Shown here piece after piece: positions 50,116 to 59,403 of a stretch of 64,000 nucleotides of DNA. A program made the translations under genes and the position numbers. Source of the stretch: Pelagovum sp. HNIBRBA483 (GTDB lineage: Bacteria; Pseudomonadota; Alphaproteobacteria; Rhodobacterales; Rhodobacteraceae). Below the pieces are notes generated by a model. It was not told the origin of the DNA, did not search any database, and saw only the letters and a list, made by a program, of their open reading frames with translations. The stretch covers positions 2,705,001 through 2,769,000 of the forward strand of contig NZ_CP162412.1 of the NCBI RefSeq assembly GCF_040931995.1. Reading direction: 5' to 3'. Numbering within the stretch: the stretch's first letter is position 1; the number at the start of each line of letters is the position of its first letter.

Positions 50116-52422
50116 CTAACGCTCTGTCAGTTTCAGCTCGATCCGGCGGTTCTGCGCCCGTGCCTCGGCACTGTTCTCGGCATTCAGCGGCTGGAACTCC
50201 CCAAACCCGTTAGCGGAAAGGCGGCGCGGCGAAATGCCTTCCTCCTCGATCATGTAGAGCACGACCGAAAGCGCCCGCGCTTGGCTCAATTCCCAGTTAT
50301 TGGCAAAATCGGCATTGTTGCGGATCGGCACGTTATCCGTATGCCCATCCACGCGGATCACCCAATCGATATTTTCGGGGATCGAGCCGGAAATCCGGCG
50401 TAAAATCTCTGCCACAGCCGAAATTTCCGCCTGCCCCTGCTCTGAAAGCTCCGCCTTACCCGGCGCGAATAGCACTTCTGACGAAAACACGAACCGGTCC
50501 CCTTCGATCCTGATCCGGTCCTGCCCCGCCAAGACCTGCCGCAACTCGCCGAAGAACTCGGAACGATACTGCGCAAGGTTCTGCGCTTCCGCCTCCAGCC
50601 GCGCCCGTTCCTCCTCCAGCCGGCGGCGCTCGGCCTCCTCCAGCTCTCGGCGGCGGCGTTCTTCGGCCGCCACGCGCGCCAACGCGGTGTTCAACTGGCT
50701 GCCCAACGCCTCGATCTGCACCTGCGAGTCCCGATCCGCCTCTTCTGCCAGATTGAGCAGCGATTGCAGCTCCGCCACCTGTGTCCGCAACGCGGCAACT
50801 TGCTGGTTTAGCACTGTGACCTGCCGTTGGCTGCGGGTCGAGATCTCTTTCTCGTCTTCCAACTCCCGCTGCGCTGTCGCAAGCAGTGCCGCTTGTCGTT
50901 CGGCCTCGGTCATTTGATCGAGCGTTTCCGCCTCCGCCGCAGCGATCGCGGCCAGCGCCTCGGCAAGCCGCGCTTCCAGATCGGCGCGCTCAGCTTCCGT
51001 TTCGGTGCGGTTCTCCGACAATGCCCGTACCCGCGCCTGCAAGCTTTCCTGTGCCAACAAGGCCTCTGCCAAGCGCGTCTCTAGATTGGCCCGCTCTTCC
51101 TCGCTGCGATCACCGGCGGCGCGGGTGGCGTTCAACTCTGTTTCAAGCGCGGTCTTCGCCAAGAGCGCCGCAGCAAGCCGTTCCTCAATCTCTTCACGGC
51201 TCACCGATGCCTCTGCCAAAGCCTCATCCATCGCCCTGCGCACAGCATCCAGATCGCTCAATGCGTCCTCCTCAGCGGCCAATGCCGCGGCAAGCCGAAC
51301 CGATAGCGCCTCCTGCTGGTTTTCCGCTTCTTCCAGTGCCGTCTCAGCCGCTGCCAGTTCGGCCGCCGTATTCTCCTGCAAGCTCAACGCCGCCAACAAC
51401 CGCGCATCCAGATCATCACCCTCGCTCAACGACCACTGCAAATCGTTCTCGGCTTGCTGCTGCGCCAACAACGCTGCCGCCAGTTTCATGTCGAGGGTAT
51501 CACGCGCCGCTTCCGCCGCAGCCAGCAGGGACAGCGTATTTTCCGCCTTCTGCCGCTGCTCTTCGAGCGCCAAAGTCATCGCGGTCAGTTCCGCGTCCGC
51601 TTCCTCCAGCCGCCGCCGCAGGGCCTCCGCGGCAGCAGCTTCTGCCAACCGCGCCGCTTCCACTTCGTCAAGCGCCTCAAGGTCAGCAGCCCGTGCAGCA
51701 AGCAATTCGTTGATCTGTTCAGCGCTGGCGACGGCCTCGCTCTCCAGCGTTTCGATCGTGGCAAGGCGCTCCTCGTCTTGCGCGAGAAGGGCCGCGATCT
51801 GCGCCGCGCTGGCCTCGGCAGTGCTCTGCATATCAGCGATCATCGCCTCAAGCGCCTCGCGCCGCGCCGCGGCCAAACGCGCTTCTTCCGCCTGCGAGTC
51901 GATCTCGTCCCGCGCCTGCGCTAAGGCAAGGTTCAGCGCCTCTTGCTCATCAAGCAAGCTCGCCTTTTCCGCCTCCAACGCCTCAACCGATCCTCGCAAA
52001 TCCGCTCGCTGCGCCAGCAACCCTGCAACCTGCGCTTCGAAGCCCGTAATCCGGTTTTCGGCCTCCGCCAATGCGGCCGCCTGCCTGTCCCGTTCCATCG
52101 TCAATGCAGCAATCAAGGCGGCCTGCTTATCTGCACGCTCGCTCATGTCATTCAGGGAGGTCGAGAGGTTCCCGACCTGATTGGCAAGGTTGGACGAGCG
52201 TGTGCGCTCCAGCCCCAACGCTTCGGTCAGCGAGGCGATCTCGGCCGTCAGTTCCGAAAGCCGCGTTTCCTGCCCGCTGATTGTCTCCTGAAGCACGAAT
52301 TGCAGCACCATGAAAATGGTCAGCACGAACATCAGGACAAGCAAAAGCCCCGTCATCGCATCTACGAAACCTGGCCAGATTGAGGTCTGGAAACGGTTGC
52401 CGGATCTGCGACTGAGCGCCAT
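50116..52422 (-). CDS. Long coiled-coil inner-membrane protein with C-terminal OmpA/MotB peptidoglycan-binding domain
   Basis: The 768-residue protein has a short cytosolic start, one membrane helix (about 23-46, DAMTGLLLVLMFVLTIFMVL), then some 560 residues of coiled coil and an OmpA-like domain (about 640-768: VDGHTDNVPI, NWELSQARALSVVLYM, GFGEFQP, QNRRIELKL). The plug-like first helix with an Asp (FVDAMTG) resembles MotB/ExbD. The coil is partly built of tandem modules beginning (R/K)LAxALLA at 313, 341, 376, 415, 450 and 485. With the adjacent ExbB/MotA-like protein it probably forms an ion-driven complex spanning the periplasm. Its function is unknown. Confidence 0.85.
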   Translation of the reverse strand: MALSRRSGNRFQTSIWPGFVDAMTGLLLVLMFVLTIFMVLQFVLQETISGQETRLSELTAEIASLTEALGLERTRSSNLANQVGNLSTSLNDMSERADKQAALIAALTMERDRQAAALAEAENRITGFEAQVAGLLAQRADLRGSVEALEAEKASLLDEQEALNLALAQARDEIDSQAEEARLAAARREALEAMIADMQSTAEASAAQIAALLAQDEERLATIETLESEAVASAEQINELLAARAADLEALDEVEAARLAEAAAAEALRRRLEEADAELTAMTLALEEQRQKAENTLSLLAAAEAARDTLDMKLAAALLAQQQAENDLQWSLSEGDDLDARLLAALSLQENTAAELAAAETALEEAENQQEALSVRLAAALAAEEDALSDLDAVRRAMDEALAEASVSREEIEERLAAALLAKTALETELNATRAAGDRSEEERANLETRLAEALLAQESLQARVRALSENRTETEAERADLEARLAEALAAIAAAEAETLDQMTEAERQAALLATAQRELEDEKEISTRSQRQVTVLNQQVAALRTQVAELQSLLNLAEEADRDSQVQIEALGSQLNTALARVAAEERRRRELEEAERRRLEEERARLEAEAQNLAQYRSEFFGELRQVLAGQDRIRIEGDRFVFSSEVLFAPGKAELSEQGQAEISAVAEILRRISGSIPENIDWVIRVDGHTDNVPIRNNADFANNWELSQARALSVVLYMIEEEGISPRRLSANGFGEFQPLNAENSAEARAQNRRIELKLTER

Positions 52423-52425
52423 CTC

Positions 52426-53664
52426 TTAGGCCTCGCGGTCGCGGTCGCCTTGTGCCCCGCGCCCACCGTTTCGCGCCTGCCGCAAAGAGCGTGTCAAAGC
52501 CGAGACTTCATTGCGAATCTCCGATACGGTTTCCTGCCTTCCCGCGCTCATTTCCTCGAAGATCCGCAACAACTGCACATCAATCGAGCGCAAACGCATC
52601 CTGCTTTCGGCGTCGATACCGTCCAGCCCGGTTTCACGCAGCTTCTGGATCAACTCCTCCTGCCCTTCCGCCACCCGCGCCAAAGCAGCTGGCAAAGTCG
52701 CATCCGTCGAAGACCCGATACTGGCCGCCAGATTATCCATCGAGGTCGCGATTTGATCGAGCCGTTCCTCAACCGCGCTGCGGGCAATGTCCGACTGCGT
52801 AAACATCAATTGCAGCGCCTCAATCTGCTCGTTGAGGTGCTCCACAACACCTGACATCGCCGCGCTGCCGTCACCCTCATGCCCGTCATCGCCGGTCGAA
52901 AACCCGACCCGCGTGATGGATGACAGCCATTCTTCCAGCTCCCGATAGAAACGGTTTTGCCCGTGGCTCGCGAACAGCTCCAACAGCCCCACAATCAGCG
53001 ATCCCGCCAACCCTAGAAGCGACGATGAAAACGCGGTTCCCATACCACCCAGTTGGCCTTCCAACCCTGCCTGCAAGCGCTCGAACACCACAGCGCCGGT
53101 TTCCGCTTCGTCAGGGTTCAATGAGCGGATCGTCTCTACCAGTGCCGGCACGGTTGTCGCCAATCCGTAGAATGTCCCCAGCAGACCAAGGAAAATCAGC
53201 GTATTTCCGAGATATCGAGTGATCTCCCTGTCCTCATCGATGCGGCTGCCCACCGAGTCGAGGATGGAGCGGGACGAGGAGGAGGACAGATGCATCCGCC
53301 CCCGCGCACGCAGCAGTGTCGCCAACGGAGCCAGCAGTGCGGGCACTTTGACCATCTCATGCCCGAGCACCTGACTGGCAAAGCCTTCAATCCACCGCAC
53401 AGAGCCAAAAATCTGCGTGACTTGCTGGAAACAGGACAAAACCCCGATCGCAAAGACCGCGAGGATCAGGCCATTCAGATACAGGTTCGACTGAAAGATC
53501 GCCAAAAGCGTGGCATAGCCGAAATAAACACCGGCACCGATCAGCCCCATGGCGATCAGCATCGACAAAACCTGTCTTACCGGCAACGTAAAATGCGGCT
53601 CGGCCTCGGGTTCCCTCACGACCATATTGTTGAGGTTCCTCGTATTTACTGTTCCTAGGACCAT
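52426..53664 (-). CDS. ExbB/MotA/TolQ-like proton channel protein
   Basis: The protein has about 412 residues from the ATG at 53664 (an ATG at 53625 with AGGA upstream is an alternative; a TTG lies further up). Membrane helices are LSMLIAMGLIGAGVYFGYAT, YLNGLILAVFAIGVLSCFQQ, GNTLIFLGLLGTFYGLATTV and GMGTAFSSSLLGLAGSLIVG; the last two are the conserved MotA/TolQ pair. A cytosolic coiled-coil end follows, with EGQEELIQKLRETGLDG. Three bases separate it from the OmpA/MotB-like gene, so the two encode one complex. It resembles the ZorAB pair of Zorya in layout but lacks the other Zorya genes. Confidence 0.85.
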   Translation of the reverse strand: MVLGTVNTRNLNNMVVREPEAEPHFTLPVRQVLSMLIAMGLIGAGVYFGYATLLAIFQSNLYLNGLILAVFAIGVLSCFQQVTQIFGSVRWIEGFASQVLGHEMVKVPALLAPLATLLRARGRMHLSSSSSRSILDSVGSRIDEDREITRYLGNTLIFLGLLGTFYGLATTVPALVETIRSLNPDEAETGAVVFERLQAGLEGQLGGMGTAFSSSLLGLAGSLIVGLLELFASHGQNRFYRELEEWLSSITRVGFSTGDDGHEGDGSAAMSGVVEHLNEQIEALQLMFTQSDIARSAVEERLDQIATSMDNLAASIGSSTDATLPAALARVAEGQEELIQKLRETGLDGIDAESRMRLRSIDVQLLRIFEEMSAGRQETVSEIRNEVSALTRSLRQARNGGRGAQGDRDREA

Positions 53665-53703
53665 AGGCGCGCCACGCCCAAAACCCAAATGATAATTAAT
53701 AAC

Positions 53704-54240
53704 TTATGACTGATCTGCGCGCAGCTCGGCCACCCGTCTTACCAGCCAGCGCATCTCCGCGTCGTCGATACCCAGTTCACGCAAATGCGCTGCCGTATTA
53801 TTGAGATAATCCACATTCGGCCCCCGCCCGCCAACAGCCTGGGCGATGATCTGCGCCTGACGTTCCAGATCAAAACGGCAATACTGCCGGTGACCGGTAT
53901 CAACGATATAGGTCAGCGCCTCAATCTCGCGGCCATCATCCAGCGCAAGAGGCACCCGATCCTCATAATAAGCAGACGATATCAGCTCCCGCTCGCGCAG
54001 CTCAGTGAGCACGCGCTCTTGCTCATGCTCCGCCACCCGCAGCGCCAAGCCAACACACTGCCCACCACGCATCCGGTCCAGCGCCAGCACGAGTCCGGGA
54101 TCTTCCTCCGATCCGCGATGATGGATCGAAAGCATACAAAAGGAGCGATGATAGCCATCCAACCGCGCGCGCGCTGTCTCGCTCGGCGTAAAGCCCGGAT
54201 CCCACAAAAGTGACCCATATCCGAATACCCACAGTGTCAT
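53704..54240 (-). CDS. ChaC-type gamma-glutamylcyclotransferase
   Basis: The 178-residue protein starts with WVFGYGSLLWDPGF, the substrate-binding YGSL motif of the family. Further signs are YHRSFCMLSIHHRGSEEDPG, LVLALDRMRGGQCVGLALRV and the catalytic Glu region LRERELISSAYYEDRVPLAL. The enzyme degrades glutathione to 5-oxoproline and Cys-Gly. 5-oxoproline is the substrate of the pxpABC complex in the same window, though the genes are 27 kb apart. Confidence 0.92.
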   Translation of the reverse strand: MTLWVFGYGSLLWDPGFTPSETARARLDGYHRSFCMLSIHHRGSEEDPGLVLALDRMRGGQCVGLALRVAEHEQERVLTELRERELISSAYYEDRVPLALDDGREIEALTYIVDTGHRQYCRFDLERQAQIIAQAVGGRGPNVDYLNNTAAHLRELGIDDAEMRWLVRRVAELRADQS

Positions 54241-54304
54241 AGCTCTGGCCCTCGCATTCGCCCCCCTTTAAACACGGCCTCGCAGACGGAGAAAAGGGGC
54301 CTTT

Positions 54305-55285
54305 ATGCGTCGTCTTACCTACCTCGTGCTGGCGCTCGCCACACTCTATGGCGGCTATTGGTTCATCGCCCGCGCGACCTTCCTTGCCCAGGTCGAGAAC
54401 GGTCTTTCCCGCATGCAGGATGACGGCTGGGCAATCGCTTATGACGACTTGTCCATCATCGGCTTCCCATCGCGCTTCGATGTCACCGCGGATCGGCTAT
54501 CGGCTGCCTCGCCGGATCGCAGCTTCCAATGGGACGCACCGTTCTTTCAAGCGCTCATGCTGAGCTACCGCCCCAATGAGGTTATAGCCGTCTGGCCCGA
54601 AAGCCAGAGCTTTACACTTCGCGGAGCAGCTTTTGACCTTGCCGCGCGCGGCCTGCGCGCTAGCCTGTCGGTCAATCTCGACAGCAGCGCCAGCCTCAGC
54701 GCGGCAACCCTCGAAAGCGCTCCTTTGCTGCTAAGCGGGGCAAACGATTGGTCCCTAGGCGCGGAAAGCATACTGCTCGCCCTACGCGAAACCCCGAATG
54801 CGGCGGTAGATGCAACCTATGACCTCTACCTCAGCGTCGAGGGGCTTACCCTGCCGGACACGCTCCGACAACAAATCGACCCAACCGGCCAATTGCCCTC
54901 CAGCTTCGGCAAGAGCACGGTCGACGCGACCTTCAAAAACGCAGCACCCATCGCGCTCAACGGAGCAACCGGTGCCGTGCAGGAGATCACGTTGAACAGC
55001 GCGCAAATCGTCTGGGGCGGGTTCCGGCTTTCTGGTTCCGGCGCGCTGACGATCACCGCAAACGGTATTCCCGAAGGCCGCATTTATCTCGTTATTCAGG
55101 ATTGGGAGCGCCTGATCGCCATCGCTAAGGCATTGGGTTGGATTGACGCTGGCGTCGTTCCGACTTGGCGCAATATGGCGGAAATGCTCGCCGGCGGCAA
55201 CGATACGCTGACCCTGCCTCTTGCGTTCCAGAACGGGTTCATGTCCATCGGCCCGATCCCGCTCGGCCCTGCGCCACGCTTCTAG
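54305..55285 (+). CDS. DUF2125 domain-containing protein
   Basis: The 326-residue protein has a signal/anchor helix (MRRLTYLVLALATLYGGYWF) and then a long strand-rich exported part (DDGWAIAYDDLSIIGFPSRF, DAPFFQALMLSYRPNEVIAV, and the end LTLPLAFQNGFMSIGPIPLG). This is the DUF2125 pattern in alphaproteobacteria. The repeating beta structure looks like periplasmic lipid-bridge or AsmA-type folds, but no role is known. It converges with the prephenate dehydrogenase gene. Confidence 0.88.
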   Translation: MRRLTYLVLALATLYGGYWFIARATFLAQVENGLSRMQDDGWAIAYDDLSIIGFPSRFDVTADRLSAASPDRSFQWDAPFFQALMLSYRPNEVIAVWPESQSFTLRGAAFDLAARGLRASLSVNLDSSASLSAATLESAPLLLSGANDWSLGAESILLALRETPNAAVDATYDLYLSVEGLTLPDTLRQQIDPTGQLPSSFGKSTVDATFKNAAPIALNGATGAVQEITLNSAQIVWGGFRLSGSGALTITANGIPEGRIYLVIQDWERLIAIAKALGWIDAGVVPTWRNMAEMLAGGNDTLTLPLAFQNGFMSIGPIPLGPAPRF

Positions 55286-55294
55286 ATTACAGCG

Positions 55295-56212
55295 TTAGCG
55301 CTTGGCACCACTGCGCCCGAAGTCAGGCGCATCAGTATCCTGCCCAGCTTCGATGATCCCCCGCCGGATCGCCCGTGTCCGGGTGAAATAGTCATGCAGA
55401 AGATCCCCATCCCCCGCACGAATGGCCCGCTGCAAAACAAACAGCTCCTCCGTGAAGCGGCCCAGAATTTCCAACGTTGCATCTTTATTGCTCAGGAACA
55501 CATCCCGCCACATGGTCGGGTCACTCGCTGCAATGCGGGTAAAGTCACGGAAACCTGCCGCTGAATATTTGATGACCTCGCTATCCGTCACCCGCCGCAG
55601 ATCATCGGCCACGCCGACCATCGTGTAGGCAATCAGGTGCGGCGCATGGCTGGTCACGGCCAGCACCAAATCATGATGCTCCGCTTCCATCTCGTCCACA
55701 TGCGCACCGAGCGCTTCCCAGTAGCCACGGTACTTCACCGTTTCGCTTGCATCCGCGCCCTCCGGCACCAAAATGCACCAGCGATTGTCGAACAGCTCCG
55801 CAAAGCCCGCGCGTGGGCCGCTGTGCTCGGTCCCTGCCAGCGGGTGCGCGGGGATAAAATGCACGCCTTCGGGCAAATGCGGACCAACAGCTTCGATCAC
55901 CGCGCGTTTAACCGACCCGACATCGCTCACCACCGCGCCCGCCTTCAAAGCTGGCGCGATTTCCTGGGCGACCGCCTCCATCGCACCCACCGGCACACAA
56001 AGCACCACTAAGTCAGCACTATCGACAGCTTCCGCCGCCGTAGCAACAACGCGATCACAGAGGTTGATCTCTTCAGCGATCCGGCGTGTCTCATCCGAGC
56101 GGGCCGTCCCCACGATCTCGCCGGCCACACCCGCGCGGCGCATCGCATGCGCCATCGACGACGCGATCAGACCAAGCCCGATCAGCGCCACGCGGTCATA
56201 GATCACGGCCAT
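55295..56212 (-). CDS. Prephenate/arogenate dehydrogenase family protein
   Basis: The enzyme catalyses the oxidative decarboxylation step to tyrosine. The 305-residue protein begins YDRVALIGLGLIASSMAHAM with the Rossmann GLGLIAS motif. It has DLVVLCVPVGAMEAVAQEI, VSDVGSVKRAVIEAVG, HFIPAHPLAGTEHSGPRAGF and LVLAVTSHAPHLIAYTMVG with conserved His residues. Its ATG sits on the hisC stop (TGATG), a common tyrosine/histidine gene pair in Rhodobacterales. Whether it prefers prephenate or arogenate is not clear. Confidence 0.93.
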   Translation of the reverse strand: MAVIYDRVALIGLGLIASSMAHAMRRAGVAGEIVGTARSDETRRIAEEINLCDRVVATAAEAVDSADLVVLCVPVGAMEAVAQEIAPALKAGAVVSDVGSVKRAVIEAVGPHLPEGVHFIPAHPLAGTEHSGPRAGFAELFDNRWCILVPEGADASETVKYRGYWEALGAHVDEMEAEHHDLVLAVTSHAPHLIAYTMVGVADDLRRVTDSEVIKYSAAGFRDFTRIAASDPTMWRDVFLSNKDATLEILGRFTEELFVLQRAIRAGDGDLLHDYFTRTRAIRRGIIEAGQDTDAPDFGRSGAKR

Positions 56213-57294
56213 CAGCGCACCCCTTTGAATTGGGCAATCGCGTGCAGCACACGGCGGCAGCCGGATTCGTCACCCACAGTGATGCGCAAACAGTTCGGTA
56301 GTTTGTATCCGGCCACGCGGCGCACAATGATCCCGGCCTCTTTCAGATGTGCGTCGCAGGCATCCGCCTCATCGGCATCGGCAAACCGCGCCAGAACGAA
56401 ATTCGCATGCGACGGATCACATTCTACCCCGATTTCCACAAGAGCGCTGCGCAGCCATTCCCGCAGCCGTGCGTTGTCGAGGCGGCATTTCTCGGTATAG
56501 GCCGTATCGCGCACCGCAGCTTCGGCAACCCGCAACTGCGTTTCCGAAAGGTTGAACGGTTGGCGTACCCGCTGCATCACGTCGATCAACTCTTTTGGCC
56601 CATAGCCCCAGCCAATCCGCAAACCGCCCAAGCCATAAATCTTCGAGAAGGTGCGCGTCATCAGCACATTTTTTTTCGCCTCAACCAGCGCCGCGCCGCC
56701 GTCCGATCCTTCCACAAACTCGGTATAGGCCCCGTCATGCACCAGCAAAACGCCGTCCGGCAGATTGTCGGCCAGCCGCGCCACTTCCGCATCTGGGATC
56801 ATGGTGCCGGTCGGGTTGGCGGGGTTCGCGATAAATACAATCCTAGTTTTCTTGGTGCAGGCCCTCAGGATCGCATCTACATCGACCGTCCGGTCGGTTT
56901 CCTTCACCTCAACCGGCGTTGCGCCCACAGCCCGCGCGAGGATCGGATACATGGAGAACCCATGCTCGGTGTAAATCACCTCATCCCCCGGCCCCGCGAA
57001 GCACTGCGCCGCAAACTGCAATACCTCGTCCGATCCGGCACCACAGATGATCCGGTCAGCATCCAAACCATGAACTTCCGCAATCGCTTTTCGCAGATTT
57101 GCATGGTCTGTTGACGGGTAACGGTGCAGATCATGCCCTGCACGCAGGTAGGCATCTCGCGCCGCATCGCCTGCCCCGAACGGGTTTTCGTTCGAAGACA
57201 GCTTCAGAACTTCACTCTTACCTGCCACGGTGGAAGCGCCGCTCTCATAGAGGGCGATCTCCATAATTCCGGGTTGTGGCGTAATCTTTGACAT
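56212..57294 (-). CDS. hisC: Histidinol-phosphate aminotransferase
   Basis: This PLP enzyme of histidine synthesis can also serve aromatic amino acids. The 360 residues include [60 protein letters not shown], and the Schiff-base Lys218 in [20 protein letters not shown]. The operon partner prephenate dehydrogenase suggests that it may act in tyrosine or phenylalanine synthesis as well as in histidine synthesis. Confidence 0.94.
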   Translation of the reverse strand: MSKITPQPGIMEIALYESGASTVAGKSEVLKLSSNENPFGAGDAARDAYLRAGHDLHRYPSTDHANLRKAIAEVHGLDADRIICGAGSDEVLQFAAQCFAGPGDEVIYTEHGFSMYPILARAVGATPVEVKETDRTVDVDAILRACTKKTRIVFIANPANPTGTMIPDAEVARLADNLPDGVLLVHDGAYTEFVEGSDGGAALVEAKKNVLMTRTFSKIYGLGGLRIGWGYGPKELIDVMQRVRQPFNLSETQLRVAEAAVRDTAYTEKCRLDNARLREWLRSALVEIGVECDPSHANFVLARFADADEADACDAHLKEAGIIVRRVAGYKLPNCLRITVGDESGCRRVLHAIAQFKGVR

Positions 57295-57364
57295 TGATCT
57301 TCGTCTCCACAGGCGTCCGGCTTGTTCTAGCGGCCCTTCGGCACCCTTTCCAGTAGAACCGGCA

Positions 57365-57401
57365 AAGAAAAAGGGCCGCGGCGGTATCCCCGTCGCGGCC
57401 C
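57365..57401 (-). terminator. Rho-independent terminator of rpsD
   Basis: On the minus strand GGGCCGCG and CGCGGCCC form an 8-bp stem around a 13-base loop and are followed by TTTTTCTTT. It begins 23 bases after the rpsD stop. Confidence 0.88.
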
Positions 57402-57423
57402 TGAACTCGGATGCCCGTGAACC

Positions 57424-58044
57424 TTAGTTCTGGGCGTAGAATTCGATGACGAGGTTCGGTTCCATGTGTACCGGATACGGCACATCCGACAGACCCGGCT
57501 GGCGCACGAAGGTCGCTGTCATCTTGGAGTGATCGACATCGAGATAATCCGGTACATCGCGCTCAGGCAGCTGCGATGCTTCGAGAACCAGAGCCATCTG
57601 CTTGGACTTCTGGCGCACTTCGATCACATCGCCTTCCTTCACACGGTAGGACGGGATGTTGACGCGCTTGCCGTTCACGGTGACGTGGCCGTGGTTCACG
57701 AACTGACGTGCAGCGAACACGGTCGGCACGAACTTCGCACGGTAGACAACAGCGTCCAGACGGCGCTCGAGCAGGCCAATGAGGTTTTCACCAGTATCGC
57801 CACGACGACGCTCGGCTTCACCAAAGATGCGGCGGAACTGCTTCTCGGTCAGATCACCGTAGTAGCCCTTCAGCTTCTGCTTGGCGCGCAGCTGCAAACC
57901 GAAGTCGGACAGCTTGCCTTTACGGCGCTGACCGTGCTGGCCGGGGCCGTATTCACGGCGATTGACGGGGGATTTCGGACGACCCCAGATGTTTTCACCC
58001 ATCCGGCGGTCAATTTTGTACTTGGCAGAGGTGCGTTTGGTCAC
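57424..58044 (-). CDS. rpsD: Small ribosomal subunit protein uS4
   Basis: The 206-residue protein binds 16S rRNA early in assembly. It starts at a GTG (58044) with AAGGAG eight bases upstream, giving [20 protein letters not shown], the normal alphaproteobacterial S4 start. The body has [20 protein letters not shown], the S4 domain [20 protein letters not shown] and [20 protein letters not shown]. An extension upstream in the same frame is not needed. In E. coli S4 controls its own operon; the leader here shows a GCAA-capped hairpin, but no proof of control. Confidence 0.97.
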   Translation of the reverse strand: MTKRTSAKYKIDRRMGENIWGRPKSPVNRREYGPGQHGQRRKGKLSDFGLQLRAKQKLKGYYGDLTEKQFRRIFGEAERRRGDTGENLIGLLERRLDAVVYRAKFVPTVFAARQFVNHGHVTVNGKRVNIPSYRVKEGDVIEVRQKSKQMALVLEASQLPERDVPDYLDVDHSKMTATFVRQPGLSDVPYPVHMEPNLVIEFYAQN

Positions 58045-58167
58045 CGTCTGATCTCCTTCGTTTGGTCGACGCCACCCAATGCGGCATCTATGAAGGGCGT
58101 TGTCCTCTTGAGCTAGGCTCATGACAGGCATCCCCTTGCGGGGGCCACCAACACCAATAGAGCCGCG

Positions 58168-58195
58168 CGTATACAGGCCTCGCGCGGGGAGTCAA
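58168..58195 (-). promoter_or_regulatory. Sigma-70-like promoter of rpsD
   Basis: On the minus strand TTGACT (58195-58190) and TATACG (58173-58168) are 16 bases apart. A 5' UTR of about 115 bases would follow. In it CCCC-GCAA-GGGG (near 58130-58142) forms a GNRA-type tetraloop hairpin. Confidence 0.55.
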
Positions 58196-58207
58196 CACCT
58201 CTATCAC

Positions 58208-59290
58208 TCACATAAAGATCGGGCGCCGCCCTGTGTCATATTGCAAAACAGCCGCTTCACTGGCCGAAAGTGCCCGGCGGGCGAAATGGCCGTAGGCATA
58301 CGGGTCGTCCACCAATTCCGGCATCCGTTCATAAAGCCGCTGCCGTTCGTAGGGTTCGATCGTCGAAAGATCCGCCGCGCCGGGGTGGAAACTTTCTGTT
58401 TCGATCCGGTTGGCAAAGACGACCTCATGACTCGGCAGGAACAAATGGTAATACTCCACCTCGCGGACCGTCCGGTCAAACAGGATACTATGGTCGTTGA
58501 CCAGATCGCGCGCCATCACGAGCACTTCATCCGCGTTGAACAGCGCCCGCGCCTGCAAGCCTGAAATCACAATCCGATGATCCGGCGATACAAGAAGCTC
58601 TGCATCCGGCACCTTCTCACCCAGCGCACCAGCCCGAAGCCGCACCGGCGCCAGTTGCGGCATCGCGTGGAGCCGCGCGCCATTGATCCGGCGATGACCC
58701 TTCCACAGCAACTCGACACATCCATTGTCCTTGGTCTGGATCAGATTGCCCTCGCGCAGATCCTCCACCCGCCGTGGCCCGTCCTGTGTCTGGATCAACG
58801 TACCTGGCGTAAAACAGATCACCCCGCCTGGTTTCCCTTTGATCGCCTCTTGCGCAGCAAGGTCGATATTGTGCCCCACCACCCATAAATCGACATTTCG
58901 AGGCGGGATTTCACCGTGGAACATCAAAAGCGGCGCGTTGCCGCCCTGCACACCCAAGATGGTCACAGTCCATGTGCTGCGCCCGTCCGTTACAACAAAA
59001 TGAACGTCGAAAAGCGGATCCCCCACCGCGACCTCATCAAGCCGCGTAAGATCCGCCTCAACCGCCTTTAGCAAGCGCCGCACGGTCATTGCCGCACGTC
59101 TGCGCAAGTCTGCCGACCCAGCCGCATCTCCCAACGGCAACACGCCGCTGGGACCATCCACACGCACAGCCTCGCCGGTCCACCGCCAGCCGGTACCCAC
59201 ACGAAGAGCATCCATTGGCGCAGACCAAAGGCCGTCTATTTCTGTTTGCGACCAGGAAATGACAAACGTGCCACGAAAGCCCGTTTTCAT
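58208..59290 (-). CDS. Hint (hedgehog/intein) domain-containing protein
   Basis: The 360-residue protein has an N-terminal region of about 150 residues with no known fold (FVISWSQTEIDGLWSAPMDA to VVGHNIDLAAQEAIKGKPGG) and then a Hint domain beginning at Cys159 in VICFTPGTLIQTQDGPRRVE. The late Hint block LLVSPDHRIVISGLQARALF with the His follows. Unlike the first Hint protein in this window it keeps the Cys nucleophile, so autoprocessing remains possible. The end YETGR-like tail DTGRRPIFM is typical. I use the ATG at 59290; a TTG five codons upstream is an alternative. A stable hairpin lies just before its ribosome site. Confidence 0.85.
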   Translation of the reverse strand: MKTGFRGTFVISWSQTEIDGLWSAPMDALRVGTGWRWTGEAVRVDGPSGVLPLGDAAGSADLRRRAAMTVRRLLKAVEADLTRLDEVAVGDPLFDVHFVVTDGRSTWTVTILGVQGGNAPLLMFHGEIPPRNVDLWVVGHNIDLAAQEAIKGKPGGVICFTPGTLIQTQDGPRRVEDLREGNLIQTKDNGCVELLWKGHRRINGARLHAMPQLAPVRLRAGALGEKVPDAELLVSPDHRIVISGLQARALFNADEVLVMARDLVNDHSILFDRTVREVEYYHLFLPSHEVVFANRIETESFHPGAADLSTIEPYERQRLYERMPELVDDPYAYGHFARRALSASEAAVLQYDTGRRPIFM

Positions 59291-59302
59291 CCTGCTCTGC
59301 CT

Positions 59303-59333
59303 CAAAAGCGCTACGTCTTTTGCGTAGCTTTTG
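59303..59333 (-). promoter_or_regulatory. Hairpin directly upstream of the second Hint gene's ribosome site
   Basis: CAAAAG (59303-59308) pairs with CTTTTG (59328-59333) and CTACG (59311-59315) with CGTAG (59323-59327), leaving a two-base bulge. On the transcript the stem ends about 12 bases before the ATG and borders GAGGCAG, so it could affect translation. Confidence 0.45.
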
Positions 59334-59403
59334 TCTCAAAAGGATAGCAGTGATGATTCGTTCGGATCAAGCCTTGATTTGAGCCAAAGCCCCGCGAGGG
59401 GCA

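Noticed and set aside
51005-52180. 391-aa Ser/Ala-rich plus frame
   Set aside because: It is the complement of the coiled-coil gene and reflects its repetitive codons.
50116-53664. A Zorya (ZorAB) anti-phage system
   Set aside because: The MotA/ExbB and OmpA/MotB pair has the right parts, but no zorC, zorD or zorE gene is adjacent; ChaC and clpA are the neighbours, and the long coil is on the OmpA protein.
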